NCBI GenBank assembly: GCA_027490555.1
Contig: JAIXXW010000232.1
Coordinates: forward strand, 1-6,836
From: Comamonadaceae bacterium
GTDB lineage: Bacteria > Pseudomonadota > Gammaproteobacteria > Burkholderiales > Burkholderiaceae_C
Reading direction: 5' to 3'
Length of the DNA: 6,836 nt
Shown piece by piece: positions 1 to 6,398 of this stretch. Each line of letters begins with the position of its first letter. Position 1 is the stretch's first letter. A program made the position numbers and the translations under genes. The notes beneath the pieces are model-generated. The model worked only from the letters and a program-made list of their open reading frames with translations. It was not told the origin of the DNA and did no database searches.

Positions 1-1368
1 CGTGATTTTCGGCGCACCGGGCTGGTCCTGACCCAGCGCCTGCTGCCCTCGACAGGCGTGCTCAGCTGGGGTCAGGGCGGCTTCAACATGAGCGCACGGG
101 TGCAGCGCTGGCAAACGCTGCAGGACATCAGCTCCACCATCGTCCCGCCCTACGACCGAGCCCCCCAAATCACCATGGGTTATGGCCGATGGCAAAGCGA
201 TGGCTTTGACTGGTCGGTGCAGGCCGACACCACGCGTTTCGAAGCCGACTTCAGCAGAATTCCCAATCTGGTCGCCCGAAATGGTGAACGCAGTTTTGTG
301 CACGCCCAGCTCAGCCGCCCCTGGATTCGCCCATGGGGTTTCTTCACGCCCAAAGTTCAGCTGCACGCCACACGCTACCAGCTGGACCAGCCCATGGACA
401 ATGGTTCGGCCTCGGCCAACCGGGTTTTGCCAACTTTCTCATTGGACTCTGGCCTGGTGTTCGAACGCGAGGCCCAATGGTTTGGTCGCTCGGTGGCGCA
501 AACCTTGGAACCACGTGTTTTCTATGCCAAGACCCCTTTCAGGGACCAAAGCCTGCTGCCGGTCTACGACAGCGGCATCACCGACTTCAACCTGTCCACC
601 ATCTTCAGCGAAAACACCTTTGTGGGAAATGACCGTCTGATCGACAACGATGCGCTGACCCTTGGCATGACCAGCCGTTTTTTCGACGCCCGCAACGGTG
701 CTGAACTGCTGCGCTTCGGTGTGGCCCAACGCATCCGCTTTTCCGATCAGCGCGTGCTGTTGAACAACACCCAGGTGCCGGCCACGGCAGGGCTGAGTGA
801 CCTGCTGGTGGGTGCCGGTGTTCGCTGGGACAACCGGTGGGCTTTGGACAACACGGTCCAGATCAACAACCAGACCAATGACATCAGCCGCAACACCTTG
901 CAGCTGCGCTATTACCCGACACCCTACCGCGTGTTGAATGCCGCCTACCGCTTGAACCGGGGCCTCAGCGAGCAGATCGACCTCGGCTGGCAATGGCCCT
1001 TGAGCGATTTGATCGGGCGCAAGAATGCGGCGGCAGAATCGGCTTGGACCCGCACGCCCGGTCAGGGCCTGGGCCCCGACCGCTGGTACACCGTGGGGCG
1101 CATGAATTTCAGCCTGAAAGAAAGCCGACTGGTGGAAAGTCTGATCGGCCTCGAATACGACGCGGGTTGCTGGATTGGCCGCATTGTTTTTGAAAACAAC
1201 CAACGCTCGATCACCACGGCCAACACACGGCTGTTGTTCCAGCTGGAGCTGATCGGGCTGGCCCGTGTGGGCTCCAGCCCCCTGATCGCCCTGCGCAACA
1301 ACATCCCGCGATACCAAAATCTTCGCGACAACCCTCTGCAACCGAGCCGTTTCCAGAACTATGAATAA
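1..1368 (+). CDS. lptD: LPS-assembly protein LptD, C-terminal part (5' end outside window)
   Basis: The reading frame is open from the first base, so the gene begins upstream; 455 C-terminal residues are visible of a family usually near 750-850. LptD is the outer-membrane beta-barrel that, with the lipoprotein LptE plugged inside, inserts lipopolysaccharide into the outer leaflet. The visible part is the barrel (OstA_C/LptD domain). It shows alternating aromatic/polar beta strands, the family stretch NDALTLGMTSRFFD (codons about 216-229 of the window), a late YDAGCWIGRIVFE strand, and the end PLIALRNNIPRYQNL. The only cysteine visible is at 1168-1170, followed by Trp, where E. coli has two adjacent cysteines used for interdomain disulfides. 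The stop overlaps the surA start by 8 nt. This fits an operon in which SurA helps fold LptD. The family call is secure; the periplasmic N-terminal domain cannot be assessed. Confidence 0.95.
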   Translation, partial: RDFRRTGLVLTQRLLPSTGVLSWGQGGFNMSARVQRWQTLQDISSTIVPPYDRAPQITMGYGRWQSDGFDWSVQADTTRFEADFSRIPNLVARNGERSFVHAQLSRPWIRPWGFFTPKVQLHATRYQLDQPMDNGSASANRVLPTFSLDSGLVFEREAQWFGRSVAQTLEPRVFYAKTPFRDQSLLPVYDSGITDFNLSTIFSENTFVGNDRLIDNDALTLGMTSRFFDARNGAELLRFGVAQRIRFSDQRVLLNNTQVPATAGLSDLLVGAGVRWDNRWALDNTVQINNQTNDISRNTLQLRYYPTPYRVLNAAYRLNRGLSEQIDLGWQWPLSDLIGRKNAAAESAWTRTPGQGLGPDRWYTVGRMNFSLKESRLVESLIGLEYDAGCWIGRIVFENNQRSITTANTRLLFQLELIGLARVGSSPLIALRNNIPRYQNLRDNPLQPSRFQNYE

Positions 1369-2704
1369 ACTTTTGCTGTCCCGCTGCTTTTCGTGGATGA
1401 CATGGGCATCGTTGTGCGGTGCAGCGCTTGGCTGGCCGATTTCGGCCTCGGCGCAATCGACCCCCATCCCGGTGCGCTCTGCCGACTATGTGGTCGCCGT
1501 GGTCAACTCCGAGCCGATCACCAACCAGGAGGTTCAGGCCTTGAGCATGCGTTTGCTCCGCGATGCACGGGCACAAGGCCTGAGCACCGGCAGCGACGAG
1601 GTCAAACGCCTGGCCCTGGAGCAACTCATCAACGACAAGGTCCAGGTGCAACAAGGCGTGTCCTTGGGCATCGTCATCGATGAGGCCGCCATCAACCAGG
1701 CCGAAGCCAATGTGGCCAGCAACAACCAGCTGTCCCTTGAAGGCTTGCGTGCCCGACTGCAAAGCGAGGGCATGTCCGTGTCCAGTTTCCGCGAACAACT
1801 GCGACAGCAATTGCTCATCTCGCGTGTTCGTGATCGAGAACTGGAGTCGCGGATCCGCATCACCGACCAGGATATCACCCAGTTCCTCGAAGAAGAGTTG
1901 CGCAAACAGGCAGCGCGCGTGCCGCCCGAAGTGAACCTGGGCATGATTTTGATTGCCGTTGCGGAAAATGCGACAGACGAGCAAACGGCTCGCCTGTCTG
2001 AGCGCGCCAACACAGTGGTGCAACGGGCTCGCCAAGGTGAGGACTTTGCTGCCTTGGCCCGTGCTTTCTCGGACGCGCCCGATCGCCAGGCCAATGGCGG
2101 CACCATGGGCCTGCGCCCCCTCAACCGCTACCCTGAGCTGTTTGTGCAGGCCACATCCCGCCTGGCTGTTGGCGGTGTGTCCGATGTCGTCCGCTCTGGC
2201 GCTGGTTTTCATGTGCTCAAGGTGCTGGAACGGCAAAGCCCACCCACCACCTTGATGGTCACCCAAACCCGCGCGCGCCACATCCTGCTGCGTCCGAGCG
2301 CGCAAATGTCGCAGACCCAGGCCGTGGCGCAATTGACGGCCTTGCGCCGCGACATCCTGTCGGGCAGCGCCGACTTTGCCGATGTGGCCAGACGCCTTTC
2401 TCAGGACGGCAGCGCCGCCCAAGGCGGTGATCTCGGTTGGGCCGGTCCGGGCATGTTTGTGCCTGAATTCGAACAGGTGATGAACCAGCTGCGTCCCGGT
2501 CAAGTGGCCGAACCGCTGGTTTCCCGCTTTGGCGTTCACCTGATCGAAGTCACCGACCGCCGCGATGCGCCCATGTCCGATGCCGAACAACGCAATCTGG
2601 CGCGCAATCTTCTGAGGGACGCCAAACTCGATGAGGCCTATGCGTCCTGGTTGCAGGAAATCCGGGGCCGAGCCTATGTGGAAATGCGGGAAGCGCCGCA
2701 ATGA
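1361..2704 (+). CDS. surA: Periplasmic chaperone / peptidyl-prolyl isomerase SurA
   Basis: The 447-residue protein is a periplasmic chaperone for outer-membrane proteins, LptD among them. Residues 1-31 form a signal peptide: basic start MNK..R, hydrophobic core, ASA before Q32 as probable cleavage site. Residues about 40-185 are the SurA N-terminal chaperone domain, about 190-290 parvulin domain 1, about 302-400 parvulin domain 2, and about 405-445 the closing helix. Domain 2 keeps the usual active-site set (H307 in RARHILL, D349 in SQDG, H393 in FGVHLIEV). Domain 1 has Met195 where the first His normally stands (GMILI rather than HILI) but keeps H284, so it is probably non-catalytic. The ATG at 1361 is preferred over Met13 because it supplies the charged signal-peptide start. 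No clear Shine-Dalgarno precedes it, and overlap with lptD suggests translational coupling. Slightly longer than E. coli SurA (428 residues). Confidence 0.97.
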   Translation: MNKLLLSRCFSWMTWASLCGAALGWPISASAQSTPIPVRSADYVVAVVNSEPITNQEVQALSMRLLRDARAQGLSTGSDEVKRLALEQLINDKVQVQQGVSLGIVIDEAAINQAEANVASNNQLSLEGLRARLQSEGMSVSSFREQLRQQLLISRVRDRELESRIRITDQDITQFLEEELRKQAARVPPEVNLGMILIAVAENATDEQTARLSERANTVVQRARQGEDFAALARAFSDAPDRQANGGTMGLRPLNRYPELFVQATSRLAVGGVSDVVRSGAGFHVLKVLERQSPPTTLMVTQTRARHILLRPSAQMSQTQAVAQLTALRRDILSGSADFADVARRLSQDGSAAQGGDLGWAGPGMFVPEFEQVMNQLRPGQVAEPLVSRFGVHLIEVTDRRDAPMSDAEQRNLARNLLRDAKLDEAYASWLQEIRGRAYVEMREAPQ

Positions 2705-3528
2705 AGCACATCGCCCGCAAACGATTCGGTCAGCATTTTCTGACCGATGACGCCATCATCCACGCCATCGTGGATGCGATCGCGCCCTTGCCGGGCCAGG
2801 CTGTGGTCGAAATCGGACCAGGCCTGGCCGCCCTGACGCAGCCCCTGGTGGAACGCTTGGGCCATCTCACGGTGATCGAGATTGACCGCGATTTGGCGGC
2901 CCAACTGCGACAACACCCCCACCTTTCGGTGATCGAATCGGATGTTTTGAATGTCCATTTCAGCCAACTGCTGGCGGCCATGGGTAGCGCATGGCCTCAA
3001 GGCCAAGCCGCTGACGCCACAGCGTCTGCACCGGCGGTCGCCCGCAAGTTGCGCGTCGTTGGCAATTTGCCTTACAACATTTCCACGCCCATCCTGTTCC
3101 ATCTCTTGACGCATGTGGATGTGGTGGCTGACCAGCATTTCATGCTGCAAAAGGAAGTGATCGACAGGATGGTGGCCGCGCCATGCACATCGGATTACAG
3201 CCGCCTCTCCGTCATGCTGCAGTGGCGTTACCAGATGCACAATGTCTTGTTTGTCCCGCCTGCCAGTTTTGAGCCACCGCCGCGTGTGGACAGTGCCGTG
3301 GTGCGGATGGTGCCATGGGATGAACCGCCCGTGCTGAAGGTGCAAACCCTGGCCACGGTGGTTCAGGTGGCCTTCAGCCAACGCCGAAAAATTTTGCGCA
3401 ACACCCTGGGCAAATGGCTGGACGAGCACCAGTTTGAGGGGGATTTCGACCTGCAGCGCCGCGCCGAAGAGGTGCCCGTCGAGGAATACGTCAGGCTGGC
3501 CCAGTCCTTGGCATCCGCCACCGATTGA
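2701..3528 (+). CDS. rsmA: 16S rRNA (adenine(1518)-N6/adenine(1519)-N6)-dimethyltransferase RsmA (KsgA)
   Basis: This 275-residue enzyme (E. coli: 273) transfers four methyl groups from S-adenosylmethionine to A1518 and A1519 in the 3' terminal hairpin of 16S rRNA, a late step in small-subunit assembly. Visible motifs in order: KRFGQHFL (7-14), SAM-binding VVEIGPGLAALT (35-46), acidic VIEID (58-62), SDVLNV (80-85), the adenine-N6 catalytic NLPY (122-125), FMLQKEV (147-153), VPPASFEPPPRVDSAV (185-200) and AFSQRRKILRNTL (224-236). An Ala/Gln-rich stretch at about 93-115 sits just before the NLPY strand and looks like a lineage-specific loop. The ATG overlaps the surA stop (ATGA); a modest GGGAAG lies 7 nt upstream. 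It is the last gene of the plus-strand operon and is followed after about 30 nt by a terminator. Linking an rRNA methylase to surA is a conserved arrangement, although pdxA is missing between them here. Confidence 0.97.
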   Translation: MKHIARKRFGQHFLTDDAIIHAIVDAIAPLPGQAVVEIGPGLAALTQPLVERLGHLTVIEIDRDLAAQLRQHPHLSVIESDVLNVHFSQLLAAMGSAWPQGQAADATASAPAVARKLRVVGNLPYNISTPILFHLLTHVDVVADQHFMLQKEVIDRMVAAPCTSDYSRLSVMLQWRYQMHNVLFVPPASFEPPPRVDSAVVRMVPWDEPPVLKVQTLATVVQVAFSQRRKILRNTLGKWLDEHQFEGDFDLQRRAEEVPVEEYVRLAQSLASATD

Positions 3529-3554
3529 CGCCCACATCGGGACACAGACAGACG

Positions 3555-3584
3555 AAAAAAAGCCCTCCGAAGAGGGCATTTTTC
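3555..3584. terminator. Bidirectional rho-independent terminator between rsmA and the initiator tRNA
   Basis: A perfect 6-bp GC-rich stem, GCCCTC (3562-3567) with GAGGGC (3572-3577), encloses a 4-nt loop. On the plus strand the loop is CGAA and the stem is followed by ATTTTT, 34 nt after the rsmA stop codon. On the minus strand the loop is UUCG closed by C-G, the extra-stable cUUCGg tetraloop, and is followed by seven Ts (complement of 3555-3561), downstream of the tRNA. The element can therefore end both converging transcripts; the minus-strand version looks the stronger one. Termination itself is inferred from structure. Confidence 0.88.
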
Positions 3585-3590
3585 ATGTTT

Positions 3591-3605
3591 CAACCACTGG
3601 GGTTG
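3591..3605 (-). other. Small inverted repeat in the tRNA 3' trailer
   Basis: CAACC (3591-3595) and GGTTG (3601-3605) form a perfect 5-bp stem with a 5-nt loop. It begins 2 nt after the encoded CCA end of the minus-strand tRNA and precedes the terminator hairpin. It has no T tract, so it is unlikely to terminate by itself. It may shape the trailer removed during tRNA 3' maturation. A 5-bp repeat can arise by chance, hence the low confidence. Confidence 0.35.
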
Positions 3606-3607
3606 AT

Positions 3608-3684
<77 letters not shown>

Positions 3685-3694
3685 GCATGTGTGA

Positions 3695-3722
3695 ATTATA
3701 CCTTACTCGGCTGCGGCATCAG
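3695..3722 (-). promoter_or_regulatory. Likely sigma-70 promoter for the initiator tRNA
   Basis: On the minus strand a perfect TATAAT (3700-3695) lies in the 18-nt gap between the rplQ stop codon and the tRNA. A 16-nt spacer separates it from CTGATG (3722-3717), which shares only TGA with the TTGACA consensus and lies inside the last codons of rplQ. Transcription would start near 3687-3688, giving a 5' leader of only a few nucleotides before the mature tRNA end at 3684. The exact -10 match and its position support a real promoter; the weak -35 is the main doubt. Confidence 0.65.
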
Positions 3723-4089
3723 TGCTGGGTTCAGCGCGATCGACCAACTCGACCAAGGCCATCGGTGCGTTGTCGCCCACACGGTACCCCATTTTCAAAA
3801 TGCGGGTGTAACCACCGGGTCGCTTGGCAAAACGGGGGCCCAGATCGGCAAACAACTTGACCACGCTGTCGCGGTCACGCAGGCGGTTGAAGGCCAAACG
3901 TTTGTTGGACAAATTGTCTTCCTTGGCCAAAGTGATCATCGGTTCGATGACGCGACGCAGTTCCTTGGCTTTGGGCAATGTGGTCTTGATGACTTCGTGT
4001 TCGATCAACGAGTTCATCATGTTGCGCAGCATCGCGAGGCGGTGCTCGCTGGTGCGGTTCAATTTACGGAGGCCGTGTCCGTGACGCAT
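3703..4089 (-). CDS. rplQ: 50S ribosomal protein L17
   Basis: The 128-residue protein (E. coli: 127) is L17 of the large subunit, which binds 23S rRNA near the exit-tunnel side. The N-terminus MRHGHGLRKLNRTSEHRLAM is the family signature. It is followed by the helical core (MMNSLIEHEVIKTTLPKAKELR, about 24-45) and the GGYTRILKMGYRVGDNAPMALVEL segment (about 92-115). The short Asp/Ala-rich C-terminal tail is variable in the family. The ATG at 4089 has a good Shine-Dalgarno, AAGGA, at 4101-4097. It is the last protein gene of the alpha operon, 82 nt after rpoA. Its last codons overlap the -35 region proposed for the tRNA promoter. Confidence 0.97.
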   Translation of the reverse strand: MRHGHGLRKLNRTSEHRLAMLRNMMNSLIEHEVIKTTLPKAKELRRVIEPMITLAKEDNLSNKRLAFNRLRDRDSVVKLFADLGPRFAKRPGGYTRILKMGYRVGDNAPMALVELVDRAEPSTDAAAE

Positions 4090-4114
4090 GGTGCTTTCCT
4101 TTCTTTATTAAACA

Positions 4115-4162
4115 GACAGCCGTATCAGGTACTGTCCGTGCACACCCCGGACAATTTCCGGG
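4115..4162 (-). other. Hairpin-rich rpoA-rplQ spacer
   Basis: The 82-nt spacer holds a perfect 6-bp inverted repeat, CCCGGA (4146-4151) with TCCGGG (4157-4162), loop of 5 nt, starting 9 nt after the rpoA stop codon. A second possible stem, GTCCG (4134-4138) with CGGAC (4148-4152), shares bases with the first, so the two cannot form together. A third, GACAG (4115-4119) with CTGTC (4132-4136), overlaps the second. No T tract follows, so simple termination is unlikely; roles in mRNA processing, partial attenuation or stability are possible. The repeats are seen directly; the function is unknown. Confidence 0.5.
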
Positions 4163-4171
4163 AACTTCCAA

Positions 4172-5164
4172 TCAACGTTTTTCCAAGCCAGCAGGTGGCC
4201 AGGCTTCGAGCTTCATGCCCAAAGTCAAACCACGTGAAGCCAAAACTTCCTTGATTTCGTTGAGCGATTTGCGACCCAGGTTGGGGGTCTTGAGCAACTC
4301 GTTCTCTGTCCTTTGGATCAGATCGCCGATGTAGTAAATGTTCTCGGCTTTCAGGCAGTTGGCCGAGCGGACCGTGAGTTCGAGCTCGTCCACAGGGCGC
4401 AGCAAGATCGGGTCGAAGCTGCCGGCACCGCCACGCGCGGCCGGGGCATCGAAAGCCGAAAGTTCACTGCCTTCGAGCTGTGCGAACACGGCCAGCTGCT
4501 CCACCAGGATCTTGGAAGAGGCACGCACCGCATCTTCTGCGCTGATGGCGCCATTCGTTTCGATCTCCAGGACCAGCTTGTCCAGATCGGTGCGCTGCTC
4601 GACACGCGCACTTTCGACGTTGTAGCTGACACGCTTGACGGGGGAGAAGGAGGCGTCGAGCACGATCCGGCCCAAGGCCTTGGTGGGCTCGTCCGCGTAG
4701 TTGCGCATGTTGCCAGGCACATAACCACGGCCTTTTTCAACCTTGATTTGCATGTCCAGTTTGCCGCCTTGCGACAGGTTGGCAATCAGGTGCTCGGGGT
4801 TGATGATTTCCACATCGTGCGGTGTCTGGATGTCCGCCGCGGTGACCACGCCTTCGCCGTCCTTGCGCAGGCTCAGGGTCACTTCGTCGCGGTTGTGCAA
4901 CTTGAAGACCACGCCCTTGAGGTTCAACAGGATGTTCACCACATCTTGCTGCACACCGTCGATGGAAGAGTACTCGTGAACCACACCCGCGATGGTGACT
5001 TCCGTGACCGAATAGCCGACCATGGACGACAGCAAGACACGGCGCAACGCGTTGCCCAGTGTGTGACCATACCCACGCTCAAACGGTTCGAGCGTGACTT
5101 TTGCACGGTTGACGGCCAGTTGCTCGACCTGGATGGCTTTGGGTTTCAACAAATTTGTTTGCAT
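4172..5164 (-). CDS. rpoA: DNA-directed RNA polymerase subunit alpha
   Basis: The 330-residue alpha subunit (E. coli: 329) forms the dimer on which beta and beta' assemble. The N-terminal domain (about 1-235) shows ERGYGHTLGNALRRVLLSSM (29-48), the dimerisation helix, and later KGRGYVPGNM (144-153) and DASFSPVKRVSYNVE (170-184). A flexible linker (about 236-249, Ala/Gly rich) leads to the C-terminal domain (about 250-325), which contacts UP elements and activators. There R266, N269, C270 and K272 in VRSANCLKAE, together with G297, K299 and S300, match the DNA-binding residues of E. coli offset by one. The ATG at 5164 has an AGGAAG ribosome-binding site at 5175-5170. It lies between rpsD and rplQ, the standard alpha operon position, so polymerase and ribosome supply share one transcript. 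Confidence 0.98.
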   Translation of the reverse strand: MQTNLLKPKAIQVEQLAVNRAKVTLEPFERGYGHTLGNALRRVLLSSMVGYSVTEVTIAGVVHEYSSIDGVQQDVVNILLNLKGVVFKLHNRDEVTLSLRKDGEGVVTAADIQTPHDVEIINPEHLIANLSQGGKLDMQIKVEKGRGYVPGNMRNYADEPTKALGRIVLDASFSPVKRVSYNVESARVEQRTDLDKLVLEIETNGAISAEDAVRASSKILVEQLAVFAQLEGSELSAFDAPAARGGAGSFDPILLRPVDELELTVRSANCLKAENIYYIGDLIQRTENELLKTPNLGRKSLNEIKEVLASRGLTLGMKLEAWPPAGLEKR

Positions 5165-5185
5165 TCAGTCTTCCTCTCAATACCC

Positions 5186-5246
5186 CCGGTTCGTTACACC
5201 GGTAAGGCTGATGAAGCGCCCGGCGAGCGCGATGGCACAAGCCGGG
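5186..5246 (-). other. Hairpins in the rpsD-rpoA spacer
   Basis: The 100-nt spacer contains CCCGGC (5219-5224) with GCCGGG (5241-5246), a perfect 6-bp GC stem with a 16-nt loop. It also has CCGGT (5186-5190) with ACCGG (5198-5202), a 5-bp stem with a 7-nt loop, just upstream of the rpoA ribosome-binding site. Neither is followed by a T run on the minus strand. They could slow ribosome loading on rpoA, mark an RNase cut site or be translational control elements; none of this is shown by the sequence. The repeats are direct observations. Confidence 0.45.
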
Positions 5247-5264
5247 AACGATCAAAACAGCGAA

Positions 5265-5888
5265 TTAACGAGAATACAGTTCGACGATCAACGATTCGTT
5301 GATGTCGGCACCAAATTCGTCCCGGTCAGGCACCTTCTTGAAAGTACCTTCGACCTTGTCGGCATTGACTTCCACCCAGGCAGGCATGCCCACTTGGGCC
5401 GCCAACTGCAAGGCTTCGACCACGCGGTTTTGCTTTTTGGATTTTTCGCGCACAGCCACCACGTCACCGGCTTTCACCAGATAAGAGGGGATGTTCACAG
5501 CCAGGCCGTTGACGGTGATGGCCTTGTGCGACACCATTTGACGGGCTTCAGCGCGCGTGGAGCCAAAGCCCATGCGGTAGACCACGTTGTCCAGACGGCA
5601 CTCGAGCAGGGCCAGCAGGTTCGAGCCGGTGTTGCCTTTGCGGCGATCGGCCTCAGCGAAGTAGCGGCGGAACTGCTTTTCCAGGATGCCGTACATGCGT
5701 TTGACTTTTTGCTTCTCACGCAGCTGCAGACCGTAGTCCGATGTGCGCTGACCCGAGGTGCGACCATGCTGACCGGGCTTGCTGTCGAATTTGGACTTGT
5801 CGGCGATGGAGCGGCGTGCGCTCTTCAAAAACAGGTCGGTGCCTTCACGGCGAGAGAGTTTGGCCTTGGGGCCGAGGTAACGTGCCAC
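5265..5888 (-). CDS. rpsD: 30S ribosomal protein S4
   Basis: The 207-residue S4 (E. coli: 206) is a primary 16S rRNA binder that nucleates 30S assembly and, in E. coli, represses translation of the alpha operon. The N-terminal domain runs MARYLGPKAKLSRREGTDLF and includes PGQHG (38-42) and the LREKQKVKRMYG helix. The S4 RNA-binding domain (about 97-160) shows RLDNVVYRMGF, TRAEARQMVSHKAITVNG and GDVVAVREKSK, and the protein ends in the conserved DINESLIVELYSR. There is no zinc-type cysteine cluster, as in other enteric- and betaproteobacterial S4 proteins. The start is GTG, fixed by the universal ARYLGPK end and by a strong AAAGGA 7 nt upstream. It follows rpsK by 86 nt and precedes rpoA by 100 nt. 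Confidence 0.98.
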   Translation of the reverse strand: MARYLGPKAKLSRREGTDLFLKSARRSIADKSKFDSKPGQHGRTSGQRTSDYGLQLREKQKVKRMYGILEKQFRRYFAEADRRKGNTGSNLLALLECRLDNVVYRMGFGSTRAEARQMVSHKAITVNGLAVNIPSYLVKAGDVVAVREKSKKQNRVVEALQLAAQVGMPAWVEVNADKVEGTFKKVPDRDEFGADINESLIVELYSR

Positions 5889-5901
5889 TTGATTTTCCTT
5901 T
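5886..5901 (-). promoter_or_regulatory. rpsD ribosome-binding site and GTG start
   Basis: On the minus strand AAAGGA (5901-5896) sits 7 nt before the codon GTG (5888-5886), which begins the conserved S4 N-terminus. The good Shine-Dalgarno and the protein homology fix this GTG as the start. It is the only non-ATG start among the complete genes in the window. Confidence 0.85.
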
Positions 5902-5910
5902 GTGCAACTG

Positions 5911-5955
5911 CCGCATCACAAATGCGGGAGCCAGGCGATGCAAGCAAGGCCTGGC
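5911..5955 (-). other. Two adjacent hairpins in the rpsK-rpsD spacer
   Basis: The 86-nt spacer carries two perfect inverted repeats side by side. GCCAGGC (5930-5936) pairs with GCCTGGC (5949-5955), 7 bp with a 12-nt loop. CCGCAT (5911-5916) pairs with ATGCGG (5922-5927), 6 bp with a 5-nt loop. The second ends 9 nt upstream of the rpsD Shine-Dalgarno. There is no T tract for termination. Because the structures stand directly before the S4 gene, they are candidates for control of rpsD translation or for mRNA processing. This is inference; the pairing is plain in the sequence. Confidence 0.55.
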
Positions 5956-5974
5956 GGTGGGCTTGGGTTTCGGA

Positions 5975-6379
5975 TCAGATACGGCGGCGTTTTTGAGGAC
6001 GGCAGCCGTTGTGTGGGACGGGTGTCACATCAGCAATGGAGGTGATGCGGATGCCCAGTGCCCCCAAGGCACGAACCGAGGATTCGCGACCTGGGCCAGG
6101 GCCCTTGATCTCGACGTCCAGGTTCTTGATGCCCTGTTCTTGAGCAGCACGGCCGGCCACTTCGGAGGCAACCTGGGCTGCAAAGGGGGTCGACTTGCGC
6201 GAACCCTTGAAGCCCTGTCCACCGGAAGAGGCCCAAGACAAGGCATTGCCCTGGCGATCCGTGATGGTGATGATGGTGTTGTTGAACGACGCGTGAACGT
6301 GTGCAATGCCGTCAGCAATGTTTTTGCGGACTTTTTTGCGCACGCGTTGTGCTGCGCTGTTGGATTGTGCTTTTGCCAT
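5975..6379 (-). CDS. rpsK: 30S ribosomal protein S11
   Basis: The 134-residue S11 (E. coli: 129) lies on the platform of the small subunit, contacting 16S rRNA near the mRNA exit and the Shine-Dalgarno helix. After a basic, variable N-terminus (about 1-20), the core shows GIAHVHASFNNTIITITDRQGN (24-45), SWASSGGQGFKGSRKSTPFAAQ (48-69), and the conserved end DVTPVPHNGCRPQKRRRI (117-134). The ATG at 6379 has only a weak GAAAG upstream. It starts 19 nt after the rpsM stop, so it may depend partly on ribosomes arriving from rpsM. Gene order rpsM-rpsK-rpsD is the usual one. Confidence 0.98.
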   Translation of the reverse strand: MAKAQSNSAAQRVRKKVRKNIADGIAHVHASFNNTIITITDRQGNALSWASSGGQGFKGSRKSTPFAAQVASEVAGRAAQEQGIKNLDVEIKGPGPGRESSVRALGALGIRITSIADVTPVPHNGCRPQKRRRI

Positions 6380-6398
6380 GGTGGTCTTTCAGTCCAGC

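Noticed and set aside
1400..1420. Possible lipoprotein signal (Cys19) in SurA
   Set aside because: The residue before the Cys is Leu, which does not fit a lipobox, and a good ordinary cleavage site (ASA before Q32) is present.
439..1467. Minus-strand open frame of 342 codons opposite lptD
   Set aside because: It lies opposite clear LptD barrel sequence and shows no family motif.
1211..2701. Minus-strand open frame of 496 codons opposite surA
   Set aside because: It is longer than surA, but surA has a signal peptide, full domain architecture and operon overlap. The antisense translation shows no recognisable domain, and it is the sort of long shadow frame expected opposite GC-rich coding sequence.
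2674..3579. Minus-strand open frame of 301 codons opposite rsmA
   Set aside because: It is antisense to a gene with all RsmA motifs and runs into the terminator hairpin. No motif supports it.
4146..4162. Rho-independent terminator after rpoA
   Set aside because: The stem is good, but no T tract follows on the minus strand and rplQ continues the operon.
3691..4254. Plus-strand open frame of 187 codons opposite rplQ
   Set aside because: It is antisense to L17 and its spacer; the product is unlike any known family and contains complemented L17 codons.
4313..5302. Plus-strand open frames of 329 and 300 codons opposite rpoA and rpsD (4313-5302, 5094-5996)
   Set aside because: They are mirror frames of highly conserved genes, rich in His/Gln/Asp from complemented codons, and have no recognisable domain.
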